Positions 17,863-26,142 of a DNA stretch of 64,000 nucleotides are shown here, piece after piece. The translations under genes and the position numbers were made by a program. How positions within the stretch are numbered: the first letter of the stretch is position 1; each line of letters begins with the position of its first letter. The DNA is from Pseudomonas sp. GM21. Its GTDB lineage: Bacteria; Pseudomonadota; Gammaproteobacteria; Pseudomonadales; Pseudomonadaceae. The stretch is from assembly GCF_000282215.1 (NCBI RefSeq), contig NZ_AKJS01000072.1:23104-87103 (forward strand). Direction: 5' to 3'. The notes beneath the pieces are model-generated. The model was not told where the DNA came from. It worked only from the letters and a program-made list of their open reading frames with translations, and did no database searches.

Positions 17863-18693
17863 ATGTCCGAGCAAGTGCTGTTGCAAGACCTTGAAGACGG
17901 CGTTCTGACGCTGACCTTCAACCGACCCGAGCGTTTGAATGCCTTCAATCCACCGTTGATGCGCGCGTTTACCGAAGCGGTTGGCCAGGCGAACAAAAAC
18001 CCCGAAGCCCGGGTCATCGTCATCCGCGGCGCCGGGCGTGGTTTCTGTGCCGGTGGTGATTTGGCCGGCAAGCCGAAAAAAGATCCATCCGACCAGTCTG
18101 AACCGAAGCCGGAAAAGCCAAAGGCACCCGATAGCCTGGCCACTCGTATCGACTGGTTGCGCGGCAACATGGACGCCACTCGCCAATTGTTCGAAATGCC
18201 CAAGCCGACCATCGCCATGATCCGCGGCGCCACCGTTTCGGTCGGTATGGCCATCGCAGCGGCGTGCGACTTTCGGGTTGTTTCCGACAACGCCAGTTTC
18301 ATGACCGGCTTCGCCAAGGCCGGATTGTCCGGTGACTATGGTGTCAGTTATTTCCTCACCCGCCTGTTGGGTACCGCCAAGACCCGCGAATTAATGCTGC
18401 TGGGGGAGCGCTTCGACGCCGCCGAAGCCCTGCGAATCGGCTATGCCTCGCGGCTGGTGAGCGATGCAGAGCTGGAAGACAACACCTATGCCCTGGCGCG
18501 GCAACTCGCCTCGGGCTCCTCGATCGTCCAACGCTACATCAAGCAGAACCTCAATGCTGCGATGGAGATGTCATTGCCGGCATCCCTGGACCTGGAGGCG
18601 ACCCTTAACGTCCTCAGCGCCCAAACCAACGACCACAAAGAAGCTGTGCGCGCTTTCATCGAGCGCCGCGACCCGGTTTTCAGCGGTAGCTGA
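17863..18693 (+). CDS. Enoyl-CoA hydratase/isomerase family protein
   Basis: The 276-residue product is a crotonase-fold protein. Typical elements are LTFNRPERLNAFN, the oxyanion-hole stretch GRGFCAGGDLAG (about 56-67), and IRGATVSVGMAIAAACDF. An unusual Lys/Pro/Glu-rich insert (KKDPSDQSEPKPEKPKAPDS) follows the first oxyanion motif. The GLSGDYGVSYFL stretch sits where hydratases carry a second catalytic Glu and has Asp instead, so hydratase activity is uncertain; isomerase or thioesterase activity is possible. It lies 30 bases after the CoA ligase gene. Confidence 0.88.
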   Translation: MSEQVLLQDLEDGVLTLTFNRPERLNAFNPPLMRAFTEAVGQANKNPEARVIVIRGAGRGFCAGGDLAGKPKKDPSDQSEPKPEKPKAPDSLATRIDWLRGNMDATRQLFEMPKPTIAMIRGATVSVGMAIAAACDFRVVSDNASFMTGFAKAGLSGDYGVSYFLTRLLGTAKTRELMLLGERFDAAEALRIGYASRLVSDAELEDNTYALARQLASGSSIVQRYIKQNLNAAMEMSLPASLDLEATLNVLSAQTNDHKEAVRAFIERRDPVFSGS

Positions 18694-18730
18694 ACCTCAC
18701 TCGACTACGCGAAGAACAGACGGAGATATC

Positions 18731-20014
18731 ATGTCCGAGCAGACCCTGACCGAAGATTTCAAGAAAGCCACCGCCTACGAACTGACTGACCACGATATCG
18801 AGCGCGCCAAGCTGATGCTGCACGTCGACCTCGCCAGTCGCGACCAGGAACAGATCGGTACCGCCTCGATCGACAACATTCGCTCGTTCGCTTATTCCTG
18901 CGGCAGCGACAACCCGCTGTTCTGCAACCCCGAGCATGCTGCCAGCAGCCGTTGGGGCTCGGTGATCGCGCCATCAATGATGGCGGGTGTGATCAACCGG
19001 CCAATGCTCGGAGACCCGTTGCCCGAAGAGCTCAAGGCAGCGACCAAGAGCCTGTTCCGCGGCATTCACATGTTCATCTCCGGTGGCGAGTGGACCTTCT
19101 ACCGCCCAATCTTCCCGGGCGACACACTCTATAGCTTCGGTGGCGAGGATGGCCTGGAGGTCAAGCAGTCGGAGTTCGCCGGCCGTTCGGTCACGCGTTT
19201 CAACAGTCAGGTCAAGGTGAACCAGCGTGGCGAGGTCGTTTCGGTCTATCGCTACCGGGCAATCCTTACCGAACGCAAGAAGGCCCGTGAAACCGGCAAG
19301 TACAAGGACATCCAGCCAGCCACCTACACCGAAGAAGACCTGGCGCACATCGATGAAGTCTATTCGGCCGAACGCTCGCGCGGTGCCGAACCCCTGTATT
19401 TCGAAGACCTGGAAATTGGCAGCGCACTGCCGGGTGGTGCCAGTGGTCCACTGACCGTCACCGACGTGGTCAACTTTCACGGTGGCGGCTATGGCTGGGT
19501 CCCTTATGGTCTACGCAGCGGCCGGATGTGGAACAACAACCGCAAGCGCATTGCCCCTTTCTACGTCAAGAATGCCTACGGCATCCCGGACGTTGCACAG
19601 CGCCTGCACTGGGACAGCGAGTGGGCCCAGGCGATCGGCAACCCGATGGCGTACGACTATGGCGTCATGCGCGAGAACTACCTGTTCCGCTACCTCACCG
19701 ACTGGGTCGGCGACAACGGCTGGGTCTTCAAGCAGTACGACGAAATCCGCAAGTTCAACTACATGGGCGACACCCAGTTCATCAGCGGTGAAGTGGTCGG
19801 CAAGCGTGTGGAGAACGGCCTCAACCTGGTAGACGTCAAGGTGAAGATGACCAACCAGCGCGGTGAAGAAACGGTGTTGTGCGATGCCGTGGTTGCCCTC
19901 CCAAGCCGTGATGGTGCCCTGGTGCTGCCACCTGTACCCCTCGAACTGCAAACCCGCGCCTCGAAGATGATGGCACGGCACTGGGAGCTGCTGGCCGGGA
20001 AGCGCAAGCCATGA
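18731..20014 (+). CDS. MaoC-like double-hotdog acyl-CoA dehydratase
   Basis: The product is about 427 residues, starting at an ATG behind CGGAGATATC. It has two hotdog domains in one chain. The N-terminal one is of the FAS1-dehydratase-like type (FRGIHMFISGGEWTFYRPIFPGDTL). The C-terminal MaoC-like part includes YFEDLEIGSALPGGASGPLT followed by VTDVVNFHGGG. Such proteins hydrate enoyl-CoAs with bulky acyl groups, as in steroid side-chain degradation. The gene's stop overlaps the start of the acyl-CoA dehydrogenase (ATGA). It is separate from the upstream crotonase, which suggests two hydration steps or two substrates. Confidence 0.85.
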   Translation: MSEQTLTEDFKKATAYELTDHDIERAKLMLHVDLASRDQEQIGTASIDNIRSFAYSCGSDNPLFCNPEHAASSRWGSVIAPSMMAGVINRPMLGDPLPEELKAATKSLFRGIHMFISGGEWTFYRPIFPGDTLYSFGGEDGLEVKQSEFAGRSVTRFNSQVKVNQRGEVVSVYRYRAILTERKKARETGKYKDIQPATYTEEDLAHIDEVYSAERSRGAEPLYFEDLEIGSALPGGASGPLTVTDVVNFHGGGYGWVPYGLRSGRMWNNNRKRIAPFYVKNAYGIPDVAQRLHWDSEWAQAIGNPMAYDYGVMRENYLFRYLTDWVGDNGWVFKQYDEIRKFNYMGDTQFISGEVVGKRVENGLNLVDVKVKMTNQRGEETVLCDAVVALPSRDGALVLPPVPLELQTRASKMMARHWELLAGKRKP

Positions 20015-21204
20015 GCAGCAACGGCTTTCTCGACACCCCCGAACTGCTCGCCTTCCGTGCGCAAGTCGAGGCGTTCCTGGCAGCTCACTGGCAACCCGTG
20101 AAGGGACCGGAACGCGCTGCCAATGAGCGGGCCTTTCGACTGCTGGCCACCGAGCACGGCTATCTGTATCGCAACGTGCCAAAAGCCTACGGCGGTTCGG
20201 AGCAACCGGCCGATATCCTGAAGGCGCAAATTATTCAGGAGGTTTTCAACCGCGTCCGGGCACCGATGGAAGTGCCTGGCGTTGGCTACGGCATGCTGGT
20301 ACCCACTTTGCTGGGGTGTGGCGAGGAATGGCAAAAGCGCCAGTTCGTCCCACCTACGCTCAGTGGTGAGATCCGCTGGGCCCAGGGTTACAGTGAACCG
20401 AACTCGGGTTCAGACCTGGCCTCGATCCGCACCAAGGCGCGCCTGGAAGGTGATGAATGGGTCATTGATGGCCAGAAAATCTGGAGCTCCGGCGCGGACA
20501 AGGCTCACTACCTGTTCATGCTGGCGCGCACCGAGCCTGAGGCCTCCAAACACGCTGGCATCTCCTATCTGCTGGTTGACCTGCGGCAGCCTGGCGTAAC
20601 CATCCGCCCGTTGCGGCAGATCAACGGCAGCGAAGAATTCAGCGAAATCTTCTTTGATGGTGCCCGCACTCCGGCCAATTGGATCGTAGGCCAGCGCGGC
20701 GAAGGCTGGAAAGTCTCCAAGACCACGCTGTCAGCCGAACGCGCCGGTTTCATCGGCGCCGCCGAAGGGTCGGTGACCTTGCATCGCAAGTTGGTGGAGC
20801 TGGCCGGCCGTTGCCAGTACAACGGTCGCCCGGCCATCGAGGAACCTCGCACCCAGGACCGCCTGATTGTTCTGGAAGGCATGGTCAGCGCCCATTACCA
20901 CAATATGCAGCGCCAGTTCGCCCAACGCCTGGCCGGACAGGATGCCGGTAGCGTGGCGTTGATGAACAAACTGATCGTTACCCGCATCGCCGCAGAAGTG
21001 GCCGACATCGCCCGAGATGTTCTCGGCGACGATTTCATGCTCTCGCCATTTGGCCGTGAAGCCGAAGCAGGGCCGGAAAAATGGCTCAACCAGTACCTGG
21101 GCTCGCTGGGCATTGCCATTGCCGGCGGCACTTCCAATATTCAACGCAATGTCATCGCCGAACGCGGTCTGGGTTTGCCCCGCGATCCGGCGATGGCATC
21201 TTGA
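20011..21204 (+). CDS. Acyl-CoA dehydrogenase, subunit 1 of a probable pair
   Basis: The 397-residue product is a FAD-dependent acyl-CoA dehydrogenase. The flavin/substrate motif WAQGYSEPNSGSDLA is near residues 123-137. The end of the domain has LGIAIAGGTSNIQRNVIAER, the usual C-terminal motif before the arm. The start overlaps the dehydratase stop. A second, shorter dehydrogenase follows 13 bases later. Paired unequal dehydrogenase genes commonly form alpha2beta2 enzymes acting on bulky CoA esters such as steroid side chains, so that arrangement is inferred here. It introduces an alpha,beta double bond. Confidence 0.88.
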   Translation: MSSNGFLDTPELLAFRAQVEAFLAAHWQPVKGPERAANERAFRLLATEHGYLYRNVPKAYGGSEQPADILKAQIIQEVFNRVRAPMEVPGVGYGMLVPTLLGCGEEWQKRQFVPPTLSGEIRWAQGYSEPNSGSDLASIRTKARLEGDEWVIDGQKIWSSGADKAHYLFMLARTEPEASKHAGISYLLVDLRQPGVTIRPLRQINGSEEFSEIFFDGARTPANWIVGQRGEGWKVSKTTLSAERAGFIGAAEGSVTLHRKLVELAGRCQYNGRPAIEEPRTQDRLIVLEGMVSAHYHNMQRQFAQRLAGQDAGSVALMNKLIVTRIAAEVADIARDVLGDDFMLSPFGREAEAGPEKWLNQYLGSLGIAIAGGTSNIQRNVIAERGLGLPRDPAMAS

Positions 21205-21217
21205 AGGCGAAACAGCC

Positions 21218-22303
21218 ATGAACTACCTGCTCAATGATGACCAGACGGCTTTCGTCGATACCGCCCGCAAGTTCCTCGCCGAACACGCCGAGCCCTTGTT
21301 TTTGCACCGCATCGCCGATCGCCATGGCGACTGGCAGCAGGACCTCGCTGACCTCTGGCAAGCGTTTGCCGAACTGGGGTTCGCCAGTCTGTTGATCGCC
21401 GAAGACGATGGCGGCATCGGACTTTCGCTGCTCGACGCCGCGTTGATCAACGAAGTGATCGGTGCGAGCGCAGCGCCGCTGCCGTTCATTGCCCATCAGC
21501 TCTGCTGCCTAGCCATTGACCAAGCCGGCAGTGCCGAACAGAAAGCCCGCTGGCTGCCGCTCCTGGCCAGTGGTGAACTGGTCGGTAGTGTCGCCCTGCT
21601 GGGCCGACCAGGCTGCTACCAGCCCGATAGCTGGCAGGCGGAAGCAGGCGGTGAACAGACCCTGACACTGGGCAATCTGGAGGTTTCCGGTAGTCAATTG
21701 CCGACGCTGATCGTGACCGGCCTGGCCGGTGGCGGTCTGGGCCTGATCGATCCACAGGCACCAAGCTTGGTAAGGCAGGACAAACCCTGCGTCGACCCCA
21801 TCGGATTTCTTGCCGACTTCCAGGTCAATGAACGTGATATCCAGCCGCTTGCGGCAGGCAACACCTGCAGCCAGGCGCTGGTTGATGCTGGCCTGACCCT
21901 GCAAGCCGCACAGGCGACTGGTGGTATCGGCAAATGCGTAGAGCTGTCAGCCGAATATGCCAAGATACGCGAACAGTTCGGTGTGCCGATCGGCCAGTTC
22001 CAGGCCGTAAAGCACCAAATAGCTGAAATTGCCCTGGACGGCGAACCCAACCGCCCTCTGGTCTGGCACGCAGCCCAGTGTGTCGCTTCCAGCGCACCTG
22101 GCGCCAGCCGTCACGCCGCACTGGCCAAAGCCCATCTGGCCGATGCCTACTTACGCGTAGCGCGCAAGACCATCGAGTTGCATGGCGGTTTTGGCTATAC
22201 CTGGGAGGCTGACCTGCACCTGTATCTCAAGCGCGCCATGTTCCTTTCGGCGCATCTTGGTAGTCCCCTGAGCCTGCGCCAGAACCTGGCAGGCAACCGT
22301 TGA
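21218..22303 (+). CDS. Acyl-CoA dehydrogenase, subunit 2 of a probable pair
   Basis: The 361-residue product starts with the small-subunit pattern MNYLLNDDQTAFVDTARKFL. The C-terminal RKTIELHGGFGYTWEADLHL is the standard dehydrogenase motif (HGG-x-G-Y-T-x-E). Its middle beta-domain is short and divergent, missing the clear flavin motif seen in subunit 1, as in the beta subunits of heteromeric steroid-type acyl-CoA dehydrogenases. It is tightly linked to subunit 1, and both are likely needed for activity. Confidence 0.86.
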   Translation: MNYLLNDDQTAFVDTARKFLAEHAEPLFLHRIADRHGDWQQDLADLWQAFAELGFASLLIAEDDGGIGLSLLDAALINEVIGASAAPLPFIAHQLCCLAIDQAGSAEQKARWLPLLASGELVGSVALLGRPGCYQPDSWQAEAGGEQTLTLGNLEVSGSQLPTLIVTGLAGGGLGLIDPQAPSLVRQDKPCVDPIGFLADFQVNERDIQPLAAGNTCSQALVDAGLTLQAAQATGGIGKCVELSAEYAKIREQFGVPIGQFQAVKHQIAEIALDGEPNRPLVWHAAQCVASSAPGASRHAALAKAHLADAYLRVARKTIELHGGFGYTWEADLHLYLKRAMFLSAHLGSPLSLRQNLAGNR

Positions 22304-22369
22304 TCCGTATTGAAAATCAGAATCGGCGGCCAATCGCACGCCAACGAAGTCTTTGACAGGAGAGTTACC

Positions 22370-23512
22370 ATGCGCCCATTCGTATTCAGCTGCGACGCCC
22401 ACATCGTCGAACCAGCAGACCTGTTCACCGCTAACCTGCCTGATCATTTGCAGCAATGGGCACCCAATGTGGCGATCGACGGTGAGAAAAAACTGCGCCT
22501 GAACCGCCTTGGCGAAGTGACGCAATTCAAGATCCCGCTCGGCTTCCATAGCCACAAAGTCGGAGAGTCGGACGACCTCGTCGACATCCGTCGCCTGGGC
22601 ACCCGAGAACTCAAAGCGCGCTTCGCCGACATGGAGCGTGATGGCGTCGATGCTGAACTGGTATTCCCCAGCCTTGGTCTGTTGATCTCCCGCATCACCG
22701 ATGCCGAAGCCTCCCGCGAATGCGCTCGTCTCTACAACGACTGGGCCTGGGGCTACGTCGAGGGTGTGCGCTCCAAACTGGTGCCAGCAGCGGTCATCCC
22801 TCTTGTGAACCTTGAAGACGGTATTGCGGAACTCAAACGCATCATCGCCATCGGCTTTCGAGCGGTAATGATGCCAACCGTCAACTTCGACTCGATCCAG
22901 GCCTTCAACGATCCAGCGTGGGACGAGTTCTTCGCTCTGTGTGGCGAGGCAGGCATTCCATTGGCTTTCCACACCGGCGTGGGCAACGTCAACCTGCGCG
23001 CTCTGCGCGGACCTGGTGGCGCACTGTTCAACTATTCGCGGCAAATGAACGACGCCGTTGACGTGATCAGCGCCTTGGTGGGCGGTGGCGTTCTGGACCG
23101 CAATCCCAATGCCCACATTCTGTTCGTTGAGGCCGGTGCCGGATGGTTGTTGGGCCTGGCTGAGCGGATGGATGAAGTGTACGTAGGTCATGCGCCGTCG
23201 ATTCATCCCAAACTGGCGCGCATGCCCGGTCAGATCGTCCGCGATCAGGTGCACTGCTCGTTCCAGAACGACCTGGGCTGCCTGCTGACGGCCAAAGGGT
23301 TAACCATCGAGAACTTCCTGTTCGCCACCGATTACCCACACAGCGAGGGCACCTTCCCTTACTCGCGCGAGTTGGTAGAAGGCATGTTCGAACACGTGCC
23401 GCACTTCACCGATGCCGACAAGGCTGCGGTACTGGGCATCAATGCCGCGAAGATGTTCGGTATCGACCCTAAAACCGTGCACGAAGAAACCGCACGGGCA
23501 CTCTCGGCCTGA
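22370..23512 (+). CDS. Amidohydrolase (ACMSD-like TIM barrel)
   Basis: The 380-residue product starts at an ATG behind GACAGGAGAG. It contains the metal-binding D-x-H start (CDAHIVEP), LVFPSLGLL, the barrel motif PLAFHTGVGN with a probable metal His, and the final acidic metal ligand in FATDYPHSEGTFP. The family includes decarboxylases and hydrolases acting on C-C or C-N bonds of beta-keto or aromatic acids. It sits between the acyl-CoA dehydrogenases and the CoA-transferase, in the same direction. A role in cleaving a ring-derived intermediate is plausible but not shown by sequence. Confidence 0.85.
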   Translation: MRPFVFSCDAHIVEPADLFTANLPDHLQQWAPNVAIDGEKKLRLNRLGEVTQFKIPLGFHSHKVGESDDLVDIRRLGTRELKARFADMERDGVDAELVFPSLGLLISRITDAEASRECARLYNDWAWGYVEGVRSKLVPAAVIPLVNLEDGIAELKRIIAIGFRAVMMPTVNFDSIQAFNDPAWDEFFALCGEAGIPLAFHTGVGNVNLRALRGPGGALFNYSRQMNDAVDVISALVGGGVLDRNPNAHILFVEAGAGWLLGLAERMDEVYVGHAPSIHPKLARMPGQIVRDQVHCSFQNDLGCLLTAKGLTIENFLFATDYPHSEGTFPYSRELVEGMFEHVPHFTDADKAAVLGINAAKMFGIDPKTVHEETARALSA

Positions 23513-23689
23513 GCCTTGAACACATGGGGTGTGCGCATCGCACCCCATGACGAACGTGTCGACTAACACTATTTGCGGGCCTCAGGAACTTCCAAAGTGA
23601 AGAACGTTGCCCAACAACTATTATAATAATATAGTTGATTAAGAGCAGTCTCCAACAATAACAACACTACGAATCATCGAGGATGAAGC
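23513..23689. promoter_or_regulatory. AT-rich intergenic region with inverted repeat
   Basis: Gap of 177 bases inside the rightward run. The sequence around 23622-23644 is CAACTAT-N9-ATAGTTG, a perfect 7-base inverted repeat with an AT-rich centre. The spacing differs from the TCAT-N4-ATGA motif. It may mark an internal promoter of the CoA-transferase and thiolase genes. Confidence 0.35.
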
Positions 23690-26125
23690 ATGGCCTACGC
23701 AGCTTCCACCGACCCGACGCTGCCCCTGGCGGGCATGCGTGTTGTCGAACTGGCCGACGGCAAGACAGATACGGCCGGGCGTTTGCTGGCTGATCTGGGC
23801 GCCGAGGTCATCCTGGTCGAGCCGCCAGAAGGCATCGCCAGCCGTCACATTGCCCCGATGTTCGAGGGCACCAGCCTGTACTTCGCGACCCATCATGCCA
23901 ACAAGCGCAGCCTGGTGCTGGACCTGCATGCCGACGCCGACAAGGCAGCCTTCATTCATCTACTGTCCAGCACCGATCTGTTGCTGGACGCAAGCGGCCC
24001 CGGCGCTCTGGCTCAACTCGGCCTGGGGGCAGATGAGTTGCGCAACCGCTATCCTGGCCTGGTCGTGCTGTCGATCAGCGATTTTGGTCTTACCGGCCCC
24101 TACAGCGACTATCACGCCAGCCACGCCGTGCACGCGGCGCTTGGCGGTGTGCTTTGCCGCTCCGGAAAGCCCGGGCATACTCCGCTGCTGCCACCGGGCA
24201 AACTGTGCTGGGAATCAGCAGCCGTTCAGGCTACCTGGGCCGCCTTGCTCGGCCAATGGCAGCGCCTCAAGACCGGATGCGGCGACCACCTGGATTTCTC
24301 CATTCACGAAGCGATCGCCCAGGTGATGGACCCAGGCCTTGGTGTCACCGGCAGCGCCCAGGCCGGCAAGTCAGCGCTGGATTCCACCAGCCATGGCCGG
24401 CCAGAGGCCGTGCCGTTGTACCCGATCATCGCCTGCAAAGATGGTTTCGTACGTATTTGCGCACTCAACCCTCGGCAATGGGAAGGCCTGCGCGACTGGC
24501 TGGGACCCAACCATGACTTTCATGACCCGCAATACCTCAGCCTCGTCAAGCGCAGGTCCAAAAGTACTGAGATCAACGCCCTGACCGGCGAGTTGTTCGC
24601 CCGTCATACCGCTGCTGAACTTTTGCTCACAGGTCAGCAACACGGCGTGCCGATCGCAATCGTTGCCGAGCCTTCTCAGGTTCTCGAGGACGAGCACTTC
24701 CAGGCTCGCGGCGCCTTCGTGCCGCTGCAACTGAGCGAGGGCGTTCGCGGTCAAGTGCCGTCCGGTTACCTGGAGCTTGATGGCCTACGCGCCGGTATCC
24801 GTCATACAGCACCGACGCTGGGCGCCGATACCGAGGCGCTGCTGGGCGAGTCGGACAAAGCCGATAAACATGCCGGCAGTCGCGAGCATGCGTTCATGCG
24901 TCGCCCGCTCGAGGGCGTGCGAGTCCTTGACCTGGGCGTGATTGTCGCTGGCGCCGAAGCCGGTCGACTGATGGCCGATCAGGGGGCAGAAGTCGTCAAG
25001 ATCGAGAACAAGGCCTTCCCGGACGGTGGTCGTCAATCCAGCACCGGCACCCCCATGACCCCTTCGATCGCCCTGGGCCACCGCAACAAGCGCAGCCTGG
25101 GCATCAACTTGCGCAGCGAAACCGGCCGCGACCTGTTCAAGCAGCTAGTGGCCAAGGCCGATGTGGTGTTGTCGAATTTCAAACCCGGCACCCTGGACTC
25201 GCTGGGCCTGGGTTACGACGTACTCAAGCAAATCAACCCCGGCATCGTCGTTCTCGACAGCAGCGCCATGGGCAATACCGGGCCGCAAAGCCGCACGCCC
25301 GGTTACGGGCCGCTGGTGCGCGCCTCCACCGGCTTGACCTCATTGTGGCGTTACCCGGACATGCCGGAGTTCTTCGGCGATGGCGTGACCATCTTCCCTG
25401 ACCATACGGCCGGGCGGATTGCGGTAATCGGTGTTCTGGCGCTGCTCCTGCGCCGTGAGCGTACGGGTCTGGGGGGGACTGTCAGCGTGTCCCAGGCCGA
25501 GATTTTCCTCAACAGTGCCAGTGAACAGTTCTTGCTTGAGTCCCTGCAACCGGGTTCGTTCAAGGCCCAGGGTAACCACTCGTCATGGCAAGTACCGGAC
25601 GGGGTATTCGCCTGCGCCGGAGACGATCAATGGTGCGCGGTTTCAGTCCGTGACGACGACGATTGGCAGCGCTTGCTCACTGCCATGGAGCGCCAGGACC
25701 TGGCCGGCGACAGCAGCCTTGCGACAACACAAGGACGCCTGGCCCGCCGCGAACAAGTCAATGCCCTGGTAGCGGCGTGGACGGCGCAGCGCAGCCCGCA
25801 GGCGGTCACCCAAGCGCTACAGTCGGGCGGCGTGCCGGCGGGCTTCATGCAGCGCTTGAGCGACTACCGCAGCGACCCGCACTTCGCCGCTCGCCACTTC
25901 ATACGTGAGTTGGTGCAACCTGGCTGGCCCGATCCGCTGCCTACTGAAAACCGTATTGTCCATTCGCTGCATATGCCCGAACCGCCTCTGGAGCCAGCGC
26001 CTTTGCAGGCTGAGAACACCCGCGAGCTGGCGGCCAGCCTGCTTGGGCTGGCACCCGGTGACATTGACGCATTGATCAACGACGGGCACCTGGAAGACGT
26101 TGCCGCCACGCCTGCCAAGGCATGA
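23690..26125 (+). CDS. Tandem CaiB/BaiF family CoA-transferase (two-domain fusion)
   Basis: The 811-residue product holds two class III CoA-transferase domains of about 400 residues in tandem. Each begins with a similar pattern: GMRVVELADGKTDTAGRLLA in the first, GVRVLDLGVIVAGAEAGRLM in the second. The first half has LDFSIHEA, with the Asp expected as catalytic nucleophile. The corresponding site of the second half reads VSVSQAE, where Asp is replaced by Ser. This suggests that only one half is catalytic, as in other double CoA-transferases. It would move CoA from a donor acyl-CoA to the pathway acid. A GAGGA-type ribosome site precedes the ATG. Confidence 0.88.
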   Translation: MAYAASTDPTLPLAGMRVVELADGKTDTAGRLLADLGAEVILVEPPEGIASRHIAPMFEGTSLYFATHHANKRSLVLDLHADADKAAFIHLLSSTDLLLDASGPGALAQLGLGADELRNRYPGLVVLSISDFGLTGPYSDYHASHAVHAALGGVLCRSGKPGHTPLLPPGKLCWESAAVQATWAALLGQWQRLKTGCGDHLDFSIHEAIAQVMDPGLGVTGSAQAGKSALDSTSHGRPEAVPLYPIIACKDGFVRICALNPRQWEGLRDWLGPNHDFHDPQYLSLVKRRSKSTEINALTGELFARHTAAELLLTGQQHGVPIAIVAEPSQVLEDEHFQARGAFVPLQLSEGVRGQVPSGYLELDGLRAGIRHTAPTLGADTEALLGESDKADKHAGSREHAFMRRPLEGVRVLDLGVIVAGAEAGRLMADQGAEVVKIENKAFPDGGRQSSTGTPMTPSIALGHRNKRSLGINLRSETGRDLFKQLVAKADVVLSNFKPGTLDSLGLGYDVLKQINPGIVVLDSSAMGNTGPQSRTPGYGPLVRASTGLTSLWRYPDMPEFFGDGVTIFPDHTAGRIAVIGVLALLLRRERTGLGGTVSVSQAEIFLNSASEQFLLESLQPGSFKAQGNHSSWQVPDGVFACAGDDQWCAVSVRDDDDWQRLLTAMERQDLAGDSSLATTQGRLARREQVNALVAAWTAQRSPQAVTQALQSGGVPAGFMQRLSDYRSDPHFAARHFIRELVQPGWPDPLPTENRIVHSLHMPEPPLEPAPLQAENTRELAASLLGLAPGDIDALINDGHLEDVAATPAKA

Positions 26126-26142
26126 CCTATAAGGATCCGAAC

